Of a stretch of DNA of 64,000 bases, positions 18,485 to 28,700 are shown in pieces. The stretch spans positions 310,001 to 374,000 of the forward strand of contig NZ_BMIL01000001.1 in assembly GCF_014642175.1 (NCBI RefSeq), given 5' to 3'. A program made the translations under genes and the position numbers. Below the pieces are notes generated by a model. The model did no database searches, was not told where the DNA came from, and was given only the letters and a program-made list of their open reading frames with translations. Every line of letters starts with the position of its first letter. Positions within the stretch are counted from its first letter, which is position 1. This DNA is from Pedobacter quisquiliarum. Its GTDB lineage: Bacteria > Bacteroidota > Bacteroidia > Sphingobacteriales > Sphingobacteriaceae.

Positions 18485-18792
18485 CATTTACGTACATACG
18501 AAGTTACCTACAGCTTAGCCACCGTCAACATAACCCTTTTCAGATTCAAATCAAATTACCATGTTTGGGAGCCCTTGGAAGCTGATCCTGAAAATCAATC
18601 AATCCATACAATTTCCAATTCGCCAATCTTCAAACCAGTCCCAATTTATTAGAAGATCTGGGTACACGTTTAAATTCTAATGAAATCCTAATATCTATAA
18701 CAAACTTTTTTACTGTTTTTGCCTTACTATTGCACCGCTGAAAACAAAGCATTAAATTACTTATGGACGACCTCCCTAAATCATTCGTATAG
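18485..18792. other. Intergenic stretch before the ABC gene
   Basis: About 300 bases with no gene, repeat or RNA that I recognise. The only detail is a nine-codon frame at 18763-18792 (MDDLPKSFV, then TAG) which is in phase with, and directly abuts, the ABC transporter ATG. It may be a chance frame or a coupling leader. No copy of the tRNA 3' end was noticed here, so there is no evidence of an attachment site. Confidence 0.4.
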
Positions 18793-20463
18793 ATGTATCA
18801 GGATAAGGATTTCACGCTGAGCAATGCAGCGCTCTTTAACTATATCACTAAAGAGAAAAAGGACGTCTGGTCCATTTACATCTACGCCATTTTAAGCGGC
18901 TTGGTGCAGCTAAGCATTCCACTCGGCATACAGGCAATTGTTAGTTTCATTATGGGTGCTACCATGGTGACTTCTCTCTACATCTTGATTTTTTTTATTG
19001 TATTGGGTACCTTCCTGGTAGGTCTTTTCAGAGTGAAGGTGATGCAGATCATTGAGAAGATCCAGCAGAAGATGTTCGTAGAATATTCCATTGCTTTCGC
19101 GACCAAAATTCCGAAGATCAACCTCTCTGCAACCAAGAAGTATTACCTGCCGGAGCTGGTAAACCGCTTCTTTGATACGCAGAATCTGCAAAAGGGTATT
19201 TCCAAGATCTTGCTCGAAATCCCCACGGCACTGATCCAGATTGTATTTGGTATCCTCCTACTTTCATTCTACCATCCCTGGTTCCTGGTATTTGGTGCCC
19301 TGGTGATCATCATTGTCGCCATCATCTTCAAATTTACCATGAACTCCGGTATCCGCTCCAGCCTGGAAGAAAGTGAAAAGAAATATGCCGTCGCTTCATG
19401 GCTTGAGGATATCGCGGGCGCGGTGAAAACCTTTAAGATCAACTCAACCGCTGATGCCCATCTTACCGGAACAGACGAGCGTGTGGTTCGTTACCTGAAA
19501 CACCGGACTTCCCATTTCCGGGTGCTTGAATTTCAATACAAGACAATCATCGGCTTCAACGTAATCATCACAATGCTCATGCTAACGATTGGTACTTATC
19601 TCCTGGTTACTCAGCAGCTGAACATCGGTGCCTTTATTGCGACGGAAATTGTGGTGCTTACCATTATGAGCGCGGTGGAAAGACTTATTAAAAGCCTCGA
19701 GAGCTATTATGATGTGATTGCTTCGCTGGTAAAGCTGAACAAGGTCACCGAGCTGCCGGAGGAACAAAATGGCATCATCAACCTGCAAAAGGAACATGGG
19801 GGTATGGAGGTCAAACTGGATGATGTGAGTTTCGCCTTCACCGATAATCGGCCTATCCTAAAGAACATCAGCTTTGAAGCCAAGCCGAATACCATTACCG
19901 TTATTTCTGGTGCTTTTGGCGCAGGCAAAACAACCTTGCTGAGTGTAATGGCTGGCTTTTACGAGAATACGTCCGGTGCAATTATGTTCGATAAAATTCC
20001 GCTGAATAACCTTGATAAGAACCAGCTAAGGTCCCGCATTGGACTGTACACACAGGATATGATTATCATCAAGGGCACCCTGCTGGAGAATATCCTGCTA
20101 GGACGTAAGAATGTGAGTGCCGATGAGGTGATCAAACTGAGTGAGGAGATTGGCCTGGAAGAGCTGCCAAGCTTATTTAGCAAGGGTTTTGATACCGAGA
20201 TCAGTGAAACGGATACCGAGGTATCTTTTAGTGGCAAGAAAAAGATTACACTGCTCCGTGCTTTACTGGGCACTAACCGCCTGCTCATGCTGGAAGATCC
20301 GCTGCAAGGCATGAACGAGGAGTTCCGGACCCGGATGATCAGGCATCTGGAGAAAATTAAGGCTTTCACCACCATCATCATTATATCACAGGGCAGCGCC
20401 TTGCAGGACATTGCTGACCAGCATCTGCACCTGGAAGATGGGCACTTGTATACGGTTAAATAA
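18793..20463 (+). CDS. ABC exporter (membrane domain plus degenerate ATPase domain), type I secretion-like
   Basis: A 556-residue half-transporter. Residues 1 to about 310 hold five or six membrane helices. From about 335 there is an ATPase domain with an intact Walker A (GAFGAGKTT) and Q-loop (YTQD). Other elements deviate: LSGGQ reads FSGKK, the Walker B end DEP reads EDP, the D-loop SALD reads QGMN, and the switch histidine is Gln (IISQGS). The next two genes encode a membrane fusion protein and a TolC-like protein, so it should be the inner-membrane part of a type I secretion or export complex. The substrate is not apparent. Reduced ATPase activity or heterodimerisation is inference. Confidence 0.85.
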   Translation: MYQDKDFTLSNAALFNYITKEKKDVWSIYIYAILSGLVQLSIPLGIQAIVSFIMGATMVTSLYILIFFIVLGTFLVGLFRVKVMQIIEKIQQKMFVEYSIAFATKIPKINLSATKKYYLPELVNRFFDTQNLQKGISKILLEIPTALIQIVFGILLLSFYHPWFLVFGALVIIIVAIIFKFTMNSGIRSSLEESEKKYAVASWLEDIAGAVKTFKINSTADAHLTGTDERVVRYLKHRTSHFRVLEFQYKTIIGFNVIITMLMLTIGTYLLVTQQLNIGAFIATEIVVLTIMSAVERLIKSLESYYDVIASLVKLNKVTELPEEQNGIINLQKEHGGMEVKLDDVSFAFTDNRPILKNISFEAKPNTITVISGAFGAGKTTLLSVMAGFYENTSGAIMFDKIPLNNLDKNQLRSRIGLYTQDMIIIKGTLLENILLGRKNVSADEVIKLSEEIGLEELPSLFSKGFDTEISETDTEVSFSGKKKITLLRALLGTNRLLMLEDPLQGMNEEFRTRMIRHLEKIKAFTTIIIISQGSALQDIADQHLHLEDGHLYTVK

Positions 20464-20474
20464 ACGTGAGGAAA

Positions 20475-21797
20475 ATGAAGCTTAGATCTTTTGAAAGCAT
20501 TTATCATATCAATAAAGAGTCGCAGGTAAAAACCTGGTTTTATTACTTCGCAATCTTATTTATTATCGTCCTATTCCTGCCATGGACGCAGAACATCCAG
20601 GTACGTGGCAGCGTCAGTACCTTGTACCAGGACCAGCGACCACAGCAACTGAATTCGCAAATACCCGGTAGGATCATCAAATGGCACGTTAAAAATGGTG
20701 ATTTTGTAAAAAAGGGAGATACCATTCTCCAGCTTTCCGAGGTGAAGGATGATTACCTGGATCCGGAACTGCTTCGCCGCACCCAGGAGCAGGTAGCAGC
20801 CAAAAAGGGCGTAGGCGAATACTACCGGGCAAAAGTGGGTACTACGGAAGCGCAGCTGGGCGCCATAAACGCGAGCAGGGATCTGAAACTGTCACAACTG
20901 AAGATTAAACTATCGCAGCTCAACAGCAAAATTGCTGCGGAAGAGGCGGAGCTTGCGGCAATAGGGAATGAAATGAAGCTGCTTGAAGATCAATACGGCC
21001 GGCAGAAGAAGATGTATGAAGAAGGGTTGGTTTCACTAACGCAGTTCCAACAACGCGCCGTGTCTTACCAAAACGCGCTTGCCAAAAGAACGGCTGCTGA
21101 AAACAAGCTCAGCCAGTCTCGCCAGGAGCTCACAACGCTCGACATTGAACGAAATGCCATCATGCAGGATTATACCGAAAAGGTGAGTAAAATTCAAGGA
21201 GAACGCTTCCAGAGTATGGGTCAGATTGAAGGGAATACGGGCGATATCGCGAAGCTGGAGAATCAGGCAGCGAATTACCGCGCTCGCCAGAATATGTATG
21301 CTGTGCTCGCCTCTCAGGATGGGCAGGTGGTTCAACTAACCAAATCGGGGATAGGTGAGATCCTGAAGGACACGGAGAGTATTGGAACCATCGTGCCGAA
21401 GATGGCCAACTCGGCCGTTGAGATCTACGTCAAGCCGGTAGACTTGCCCCTGATGCAGGTTGGGCAGCGGGTAATGTGTATTTTCGACGGTTTTCCTGCC
21501 ATTGTATTCTCCGGCTGGCCAAATTCCAGCTACGGTACCTTTGCGGGTAAGGTGGTTGCCATTGAAAACAACATCGGCGCAAACGGTCTTTTTAAGGCGC
21601 TCATTGTGGAGGACAAATCAGAAAAGCCCTGGCCGCGGCAGATTAAAATCGGTGCCGGTGTAAAGGGAATCGCCATTCTCAATGACGTTCCGATATGGTA
21701 TGAACTCTGGCGGAATATCAATGGTTTCCCACCGGATTATTATGTCTCAAAATCAGAAAGTGCAAATACCGCCGATGAAAAAGGGAAAAAGAATTAG
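20475..21797 (+). CDS. HlyD-type membrane fusion protein
   Basis: About 440 residues, with one membrane helix near 23-42 (YYFAILFIIVLFLPW) and a biotinyl-lipoyl-like half-motif GRIIKWHVKNGDFVKKGD. A long coiled-coil hairpin occupies about residues 95-260, and a beta-barrel region follows. This is the periplasmic adaptor linking the ABC protein to TolC. I prefer the ATG at 20475. A GTG at 20466, two bases after the ABC stop, would add three residues. The 3' end overlaps the TolC gene. Confidence 0.9.
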   Translation: MKLRSFESIYHINKESQVKTWFYYFAILFIIVLFLPWTQNIQVRGSVSTLYQDQRPQQLNSQIPGRIIKWHVKNGDFVKKGDTILQLSEVKDDYLDPELLRRTQEQVAAKKGVGEYYRAKVGTTEAQLGAINASRDLKLSQLKIKLSQLNSKIAAEEAELAAIGNEMKLLEDQYGRQKKMYEEGLVSLTQFQQRAVSYQNALAKRTAAENKLSQSRQELTTLDIERNAIMQDYTEKVSKIQGERFQSMGQIEGNTGDIAKLENQAANYRARQNMYAVLASQDGQVVQLTKSGIGEILKDTESIGTIVPKMANSAVEIYVKPVDLPLMQVGQRVMCIFDGFPAIVFSGWPNSSYGTFAGKVVAIENNIGANGLFKALIVEDKSEKPWPRQIKIGAGVKGIAILNDVPIWYELWRNINGFPPDYYVSKSESANTADEKGKKN

Positions 21798-23190
21798 CGG
21801 CTTACTATTCTTGCTGTGCATGCTGCAATTTGCCTCGGCACAAGTTGTCGTAGCACAGGACACCCTACGGTTGTCGCATGGAGAATTTTTGGCTATTGTA
21901 AAACAATATCATCCACTAGCCTTCAAGTATCGCCTGGAAAACCAGATTGCTAAAGCGGAGGTGCAGCAGGCTCGCGGGTATTTCGATCCGGTTCTGAGCG
22001 CCAAAGACGGCAAGAAAACCATAGATGGTGTAGACTATTACCAGGAAAGTAATGTGGGTTTGGAGATCCCGACCTGGTATGGGGTGTCTTTAAGCGGAAG
22101 TTATAATAATATTGAAGGACAGCGACTTAATAACAGTGACACACGAGGTGGCCTTTACCAGTTTGGTGTGACGGTGCCGCTGGCAAAGGGGCTGCTGTTT
22201 GATCAACAAAGGGCTTTGCTGCAGCAAGCCAGGGCAGCATTGCAGATGACGGCCGCTGAACAGCAACTGCTGACCAACGCACTTTTCCGGGATGCGGAAA
22301 CGACATACTGGGATTGGGTGAGGTATTATGAAATTTACCGTTTGCAAACGCAGGCCGTAGACATCAATGTCAAACGTTTGGACATGATCAAAAGAACTTT
22401 CGATTACGGTGAACGTGCCGCGATCGATACCACCGAGGCCCTCGCACAATTGAGAAGTTATGAGCTGGAACAGGAAGATGCATACCTTCAATTTTTGAAA
22501 GCCACAGCAGAATTATCGTTGTTCCTTTGGAAAGATCAGTACCAACCTTTCGACCTTCGTCAGCCAATCGTTCCAACGGACGAGCTCGTGGCTAGTGAGG
22601 CCTTTAAGTCTTATCCATTGCTTATTACTAAGCTGAACACGACCAATCTGAATGCACACCTATCTTTAGTATACTATCAGCAGAAAGGGAGTTTTCTAGA
22701 AACAGAACGCAGGTTGAAGTGGCAAAGCTTCTTGCCTAAGCTTGATTTTACCTACAACTTTTTCAATAAAGAAGGTTATCAGAGCGAATATTTCCCATTG
22801 TTCCATAACAACTATCAATATGGGCTGAAGCTGGAGATTCCCGTTTTTTTAAGGCAGGCCCGTGCAGGGTACCAGATGGCTAAAGCCAAAATCGGCCAGA
22901 ACCAGATGGATCTAACGTTGAAAGAGCAGGAATTGCAGGTTAAAATCTCCAATTATTCGAATGAGGTGCAGAACTACAATGCGCAGATCAACTTGGCTGG
23001 CCGAAACCTGGAGAATTACCAACGGCTTTTGCAAGGGGAGGAAGCCAGGTACGGCAATGGAGAAAGCTCCTTGTTTTTAATAAATTCCAGACAAAATAAG
23101 CTCATTGAAGCACAGGAGAAGGTTATAGAACTGCGATTTAAGTTTCTAAAAGGCTACGCGGAGTTGAAGTATTTAGCGGAGAGTTTTTAA
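21775..23190 (+). CDS. TolC-family outer membrane protein
   Basis: About 471 residues. I start at the ATG at 21775 because a signal peptide follows at once (basic MKKGKR, hydrophobic core, cleavage near SAQ). Further upstream in-frame ATGs lie inside the hlyD frame. The body has the two long alternating helical repeats and beta strands of outer-membrane efflux proteins, for example the SLFLINSRQNKLIEAQEKV end helix. It overlaps hlyD by 23 bases, so all three genes of the exporter are coupled. It provides the outer-membrane channel. Confidence 0.92.
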   Translation: MKKGKRISGLLFLLCMLQFASAQVVVAQDTLRLSHGEFLAIVKQYHPLAFKYRLENQIAKAEVQQARGYFDPVLSAKDGKKTIDGVDYYQESNVGLEIPTWYGVSLSGSYNNIEGQRLNNSDTRGGLYQFGVTVPLAKGLLFDQQRALLQQARAALQMTAAEQQLLTNALFRDAETTYWDWVRYYEIYRLQTQAVDINVKRLDMIKRTFDYGERAAIDTTEALAQLRSYELEQEDAYLQFLKATAELSLFLWKDQYQPFDLRQPIVPTDELVASEAFKSYPLLITKLNTTNLNAHLSLVYYQQKGSFLETERRLKWQSFLPKLDFTYNFFNKEGYQSEYFPLFHNNYQYGLKLEIPVFLRQARAGYQMAKAKIGQNQMDLTLKEQELQVKISNYSNEVQNYNAQINLAGRNLENYQRLLQGEEARYGNGESSLFLINSRQNKLIEAQEKVIELRFKFLKGYAELKYLAESF

Positions 23191-23264
23191 TGTTGGATCT
23201 CCATCTTTAGCTAATCCAAATATTCAAACAGTAGAACATACTTCTGCTACTAAGGCATCGCATT

Positions 23265-23297
23265 AAGCCACTTTCTTGAAATAGAGCGCAGTGGCTT
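23265..23297 (+). terminator. Possible terminator after the type I export operon
   Basis: An 8-bp inverted repeat AAGCCACT/AGTGGCTT with a 17-base loop, followed by GACTTTTGG. Stem and T-run are weak. Confidence 0.35.
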
Positions 23298-23345
23298 GAC
23301 TTTTGGTACTACATATAAATCAATGGAAATGCCTGATTAAAACTC

Positions 23346-23579
23346 CTAAAAATTAGAAGCTTCAGGATTTGCCCCATGCTTCTCACAGATACCCTCAAAC
23401 CGGTTTATTGCTTGTAACACCAATCTTCTACGAGCTGCAACGATATCGCCCAACTCAATTTCAAATTCAAGAAGGTCACTGTGCGTGCTCTGAAGCAAAC
23501 CATCAATCAGGTCCATTTGGTGCTGATAACTAGCTTTAAGCTCAATAAGTTCTACTTGAAATGTATCGTTCATGTTCAA
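23346..23579 (-). CDS. Small helical protein of unknown function
   Basis: A 77-residue frame (start codons at M1 and M3) with a predicted continuous helix containing heptad-like Leu/Ile spacing, for example IDGLLQSTHSDLLEFEIELGDIV. I do not recognise the family. It stands alone, transcribed away from the TetR gene, and shares the 206-base gap with it. The coding-like composition and lack of any competing gene support it, but it is short. Confidence 0.5.
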   Translation of the reverse strand: MNMNDTFQVELIELKASYQHQMDLIDGLLQSTHSDLLEFEIELGDIVAARRRLVLQAINRFEGICEKHGANPEASNF

Positions 23580-23743
23580 TAAGCATCTGTTTGCCGTAAA
23601 GATACTTCAAACCAGCCGGAAACCTCGACAATAAATACAATGAGATAAAATCGGGATCAAGACTCGAGACAGGCCTGCCACAAGAATCACCGTCTCTCCT
23701 ATACTCTTGACAAATAGATGATCATATCCTAGTAAAACGGTTA

Positions 23744-23751
23744 TACATTTG
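23744..23751 (+). promoter_or_regulatory. -7 box for the TetR gene
   Basis: TACATTTG matches TAnnTTTG exactly. It sits 34 bases before the ATG and 1 base before the palindromic operator, an arrangement that suits autorepression. No -33 element is evident at the usual spacing. Confidence 0.5.
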
Positions 23752-23752
23752 C

Positions 23753-23765
23753 TTAACACTGTTAA
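23753..23765. promoter_or_regulatory. Putative TetR operator 1
   Basis: The palindrome TTAAC-ACT-GTTAA begins 1 base after the -7 box of the regulator gene. The same YTAAC-N3-GTTAR pattern recurs at 24450-24462 and 24539-24551. The nearby GATATAACGG (23768-23777) recurs inverted at 24474-24483. Confidence 0.65.
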
Positions 23766-23785
23766 ATGATATAACGGGAAACACC

Positions 23786-24385
23786 ATGGGAAGTAAAGAA
23801 CGTATCGCAAGGTTAAAAGAAGACACGAAGAGCAACATTCTGGAAGCGGCCTTGGAGATCGTTAAAGAAGATGGCTGGCAGGCTTTAAGCATGCGCAAGA
23901 TTGCGGATAAGATTGAATACACTGCACCAATCATTTACGAGTACTTCGAAAATAAAGAAGGTATACTTTTTGAACTCACGCGCCAGGGCTATGTGATTTT
24001 GGCTCAGGAAATCAAGCAAGCGAGTGCTAAAGAACAGGATCCCGTGAAACAACTCGAAGCAATGTGGATCGCTTATTGGAATTTTGCCTTCGGACACAAA
24101 GAGCTTTACCAACTGATGTACGGTGTGGAGATGAACTGCTGCTACCGTAAAAATGAATTCGTAGAAGCAGAGCTTTCCTTGAATCTATTCTTTGACAAGA
24201 TAAAGGAAGTGATGACTGATGAAGAACCCAATCGGGATCTGATCTGCAGAAAGTTCTACACGTTCTGGTCAATAATCCATGGACTAATATCCATCAACCT
24301 GGTAAACCGTGGTCGGGGACAAGAGATGAACCAACAAATTCTACAAGACGCTATCAAAGGCATTATTAAATACATTAACGATTAA
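23786..24385 (+). CDS. TetR/AcrR family transcriptional regulator
   Basis: A 199-residue repressor with the N-terminal helix-turn-helix of the family at about residues 14-60 (ILEAALEIVKEDGWQALSMR, then KIADKIEYTAPIIYEYFENK). The rest is a helical ligand-binding and dimer domain. It lies just upstream of an RND efflux operon on the same strand, with matching palindromes before itself and before the operon. It probably represses both until an efflux substrate binds. The ligand is unknown. Confidence 0.93.
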   Translation: MGSKERIARLKEDTKSNILEAALEIVKEDGWQALSMRKIADKIEYTAPIIYEYFENKEGILFELTRQGYVILAQEIKQASAKEQDPVKQLEAMWIAYWNFAFGHKELYQLMYGVEMNCCYRKNEFVEAELSLNLFFDKIKEVMTDEEPNRDLICRKFYTFWSIIHGLISINLVNRGRGQEMNQQILQDAIKGIIKYIND

Positions 24386-24449
24386 CAAACTCCTTTAAAA
24401 CTGAAATAACCTCAGGCCCATCCAATGGGCCTTATTTTACATCAACTAC

Positions 24450-24462
24450 CTAACGCTGTTAG
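24450..24462. promoter_or_regulatory. Putative TetR operator 2 (efflux promoter region)
   Basis: CTAAC-GCT-GTTAG, a perfect 5+3+5 palindrome 46 bases upstream of the adaptor ATG. It matches the site at the regulator's own promoter. Confidence 0.65.
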
Positions 24463-24507
24463 ATTACCTACAGCCGTTATATCGATCACCATAAAAATCA
24501 ATATGTC

Positions 24508-25701
24508 ATGAAAACGCAGCAAAACTATCCACCATCACTTAACAGTGTTAAACGATCTAATATCGTTATTTGGCTCATGAGCCTGGTCTTCTCCATTCTA
24601 TTATTTGCCTGTCATCGCCAGGAAAAAATGCAGTTAGCGGCACCAGTCGTGCAAGCCCTGCCTGTTCAAACCATAAAGAATAGTTCAGAAAGCACCCTCT
24701 TAGAATATCCTGCACTAATAGAGGGCGCAGTTGATCTGGAAATCCGTCCACAAGTATCCGGTGCGCTCGACAAAGTGTTTGTCAATGAAGGTGCACTTGT
24801 TAAACAAGGCCAGCCATTATTTAAAATTAACGAACAACCTTTCCTTGAAGCTATGAACAATGCTAAGGCAACTTTGCAGTCTGCACAAGCTGCTGCCCAG
24901 AACGCGAAGCTGGAGGTTGAAAAACTTACACCACTGGTTGCCAATAATGTGGTGTCGGAGTTTCAATTGAAGAGCGCCAAAGCAGCACACCAGGCTGCAC
25001 TGGCAAGTGTAGAACAAGCCAAAGCCGGCATCGCAACAGCAAAGATCAATCTGGGCTATACTTTAATCAAAGCGCCCGTAACAGGCTACGTTGGCCGTCT
25101 GCCCAAAAAGCAAGGCAGTCTGATTAGTGCCGAAGATCCGATTCCACTGACCAGGCTCTCAGATGCGCATGACGTTCATGTCTACTTCTCCCTCAGCGAG
25201 GATGATTTCATCAACTTCAACGAAAGGTATGCTGGTAAAACCGTCGCTGAACGCATCCGTAACATTCCGGGCGTTTCCCTGATGCTTGCTGATAACACCC
25301 TTTACCCATCTAAAGGTAAACTCGACATGATTGATGGTCAGTTCGACAAACAAACCGGTGCCATCACCCTAAGAGCAACTTTTCCAAATGAAAATGGTAT
25401 GCTTCGTTCTGGGAATACCGGAAGGGTTCAAATGACGATGACCCATGAAGATGCGCTGTCGGTACCACAGGAGGCAACTATGGAAATCCAGGACAAGATC
25501 TTCATTTTCTCCGTGGGCAAAGACAACAAAGTCAGCAAACAGCCAATTACGGTCCTTGGCACAAGTGGCACCAATTACCTGGTTAGAAACGGCGTTAAAG
25601 CGGGCGATAGAATCGTGTTAAAAGGAATTGAGAGCCTTAAAGACGGTGAAGTCATACAACCAGAATCCAGCAAAGATTTAACTGCAGCTAATATCAAATA
25701 A
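24508..25701 (+). CDS. RND efflux periplasmic adaptor (AcrA/MexA-like lipoprotein)
   Basis: A 397-residue membrane fusion protein. After a basic N-terminal tail comes a hydrophobic segment ending in the lipobox LLFAC (Cys near residue 34), so it is probably lipid-anchored. The half-lipoyl motifs (LEIRPQVSGALDKVFVNEGA and the matching GYVGRLPKKQGSLI) flank a helical hairpin at about 100-175, and beta-barrel and membrane-proximal domains follow. It bridges the RND pump and the outer-membrane factor encoded just downstream. The 10-base gap to the pump gene indicates one operon. Confidence 0.95.
   Translation: MKTQQNYPPSLNSVKRSNIVIWLMSLVFSILLFACHRQEKMQLAAPVVQALPVQTIKNSSESTLLEYPALIEGAVDLEIRPQVSGALDKVFVNEGALVKQGQPLFKINEQPFLEAMNNAKATLQSAQAAAQNAKLEVEKLTPLVANNVVSEFQLKSAKAAHQAALASVEQAKAGIATAKINLGYTLIKAPVTGYVGRLPKKQGSLISAEDPIPLTRLSDAHDVHVYFSLSEDDFINFNERYAGKTVAERIRNIPGVSLMLADNTLYPSKGKLDMIDGQFDKQTGAITLRATFPNENGMLRSGNTGRVQMTMTHEDALSVPQEATMEIQDKIFIFSVGKDNKVSKQPITVLGTSGTNYLVRNGVKAGDRIVLKGIESLKDGEVIQPESSKDLTAANIK
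24539..24551. promoter_or_regulatory. Putative TetR operator 3, inside the adaptor coding start
   Basis: TTAAC-AGT-GTTAA lies 32-44 bases after the adaptor ATG. Its centre is 89 bases from operator 2. A second site inside the gene could act as a roadblock or allow looping. Confidence 0.5.
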
Positions 25702-25711
25702 CGAAATACAG

Positions 25712-28700
25712 ATGTTCAAAAAATTTATCGAGCGCCCGGTACTCGCTACCGTAATCTCCATACTCCTGGTCATACTTGGTGTGCTAGGTCTTACCAAACT
25801 ACCACTGCAACAGTTCCCAGACATTGCCCCACCAGCTGTACAGGTGATGGCATTGTACCCTGGCGCGAATGCGGAAACGGTCTTGCGTGCTGTGGCACCT
25901 TCACTGGAAGAATCCATCAATGGCGTGGAAAACATGAGCTACATGAGTTCCACCGCCAGCAATGACGGATCCCTCGTGATCACCGTTTACTTCAAGCTAG
26001 GCACCGACCCCGACCAGGCTGCGGTTAACGTGCAGAACCGCGTGGCACAAGCAACCAGTCAGCTGCCAGCAGAAGTTGTGCAAGCCGGCATCACCACCTC
26101 CAAGCAGCAGAACAGCCTGATCATGGTTGTTGATATGTACACAGACGACACCACCAACTACGATCAGGCCTTTCTCGCTAACTACGCGCAGATCAACATC
26201 ATTCCAGAGATCAAAAGGATACCCGGCGTAGGCCAGTCTATCATCTTTGGTGGAAATAAAGACTACTCCATGCGGGTCTGGCTTAATCCGGCGCAGATGG
26301 CGACTTATCAGTTAACGCCCAACGAAGTAATGGCGGCCATTCAGGACAAAAGCCTTGAGGCTGCACCCGGCAAGTTCGGTGAAAGCAGCACCGCTTCTTT
26401 TGAGTATGTCATCAAGTATAAAGGGAAATTGAACAAACCTGCAGACTATGAGAACATTGCCGTTAAATCCAATGCTGATGGTTCCATATTAAGGCTAAAG
26501 GACGTCGCCAGGGTTGAATTTGGTACCTATACCTACAGCAACTTCACCAGGGTAAATGGCAAACCCGGCATCAACATCGCCGTTATGCAGCTTTCGGGGT
26601 CAAATTCCAACGAGATCCAGATTGCCATTGCTAAACTAATGGAGAAGTCAAGCAAAGACTTCCCCAAAGGGGTCAAGCACCTGATGCTTTACAACACCAA
26701 AGATTCGCTAGACATCTCGATCAATCAGGTTAAAGCTACGCTTATTGAGGCTTTCATACTAGTCTTCATTGTCGTATTCATCTTCCTTCAGGATTTCCGT
26801 TCCACGCTCATTCCAGCCATTGCAGTGCCCGTAGCCATATTGGGAACGTTCTTCTTCATGCAGCTTTTTGGATTCTCCATCAACCTACTCACCCTGTTTG
26901 CCCTGGTACTAGCCATTGGTATTGTGGTCGATGATGCCATCGTCGTGGTAGAGGCCGTCCATGCCAAAATGGAACATAGCAATCTTGGACCGAAAGCCGC
27001 AACCGTTTCCGCCATGCGTGAAATCACTGGTGCAATTATTTCCATCACGCTCGTGATGTCCGCCGTGTTCCTCCCCGTGGGTTTCATGGAGGGCTCCACA
27101 GGCGTGTTCTACAGGCAGTTTGCTTTTACCCTGGCCATTGCCATTGTCATCTCGGCGGTCAACGCGCTTACGCTAAGCCCGGCACTTACAGCACTTTTCC
27201 TCAAGGAAAGCCACACCCATAACGGTGTCCCACAAAAGAAAAAAAGCTTCAAAGAAAAGTTCTTCATTGGCTTCAACTCCGGGTTCGAGAAGCTTAGCGA
27301 CAAATATCTAGGGTCCCTACGTTTCCTCATCCGCTATAAATGGGTCAGCGTAGCCGGCCTAGCGGTGGTCATGCTGGTCACTGGTGTGCTTGTAAAAACT
27401 ACGCCTTCTGGCTTCATCCCTTCAGAGGATCAGGGATTTATCGCCATATCGTTGTCCATGCCTGTGGGTGCCTCCCTGGATCGTACCACCACCGTCATCA
27501 AAGAACTGGAAAGTAAGCTCGACAACATGGAGTCCAAAAAGACGCTGATGGGGCTATCGGGTTTCAACATCCTTACACAATCTTCCAGTCCCTCTATGGG
27601 CGTGTCTTTCATTCTGCTTAAGCCTACGGCGGAGCGGGGCAAGGTCAAAGACATCAACGAGATCATGGATGAAGTTCGGGCGAAGCTCTCCACCATCAAA
27701 GGGGCAAACTTCTTTGTATTTACCTTCCCAACTGTACCGGGCTTCAGTAATGTCGACGGATTGGATATGGTGCTTCAAGACCGCACCGGCGGAAGTCTGG
27801 ACAAATTCAGTGGCATCAGCAGTAAGTTTATTGGCGAGCTCATGAAACGTCCGGAGATTGCGATGGCGTTTACATCTTTCCGATCCGATTACCCGCAGCT
27901 TGAACTTCAGGTGGATGATGAGAAAGCAGATCAACTCGGCGTTCCCGTGAAAGCTGTACTGCAAACCATGCAAGCTTACTTTGGTAGTACGCAGGCTTCA
28001 GACTTCAACCGCTTCGGTAAATATTACCGGGTGATGGTGCAGGCCGACAAAGCAAACCGGGTTAATCCTGCTGCCATGGATGGCGTATTTGTCAAGAGCA
28101 TTCAGGGCAATATGGTGCCAATCAACACAGTTGTAAAACTAAAGCGGGTGTATGGACCTGAAAACGTTTCCCGCTACAACCTGTTCAATTCCATAGGGAT
28201 CAATGCCATTCCAAAGCCCGGTTATAGTTCCGGAGATGCGATCAGGGCAGTTGAAGAGGTTGCACAAAAGCAGCTTCCTTTCGGATACTCCTATGAGTTC
28301 ACCGGATTAACCCGCGAGGAAATCTCCTCCGGCGGACAATCTGTAATCATCTTTTCGCTGTGTCTGGTATTCGTCTACTTCTTGCTTGCTGCACAATATG
28401 AAAGCTATATTTTGCCTCTGGCGGTCGTTCTATCCATCCCTGCAGGGATCCTTGGGGTTTTCACCGCCATCGGCCTTACTGGAATCTCAAACAACATTTA
28501 TGTGCAGGTTGCACTGGTCATGCTCATTGGCTTGCTCGCCAAAAATGCGATTCTGATAGTGGAATTCGCCGTGCAACGGAGACGGGCCGGAAAGTCGTTG
28601 ACCGCTGCAGCGCTTGAAGCCGCCAAGTTGCGCCTCCGCCCAATCATCATGACCTCGCTTGCCTTCATCGTGGGTATGATCCCGATGATGAATGCCGCAG

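Noticed and set aside
18357-23190. tRNA-Leu as an integration site for the export operon downstream
   Set aside because: I saw no repeat of the tRNA 3' end and no integrase gene; position alone is not enough.
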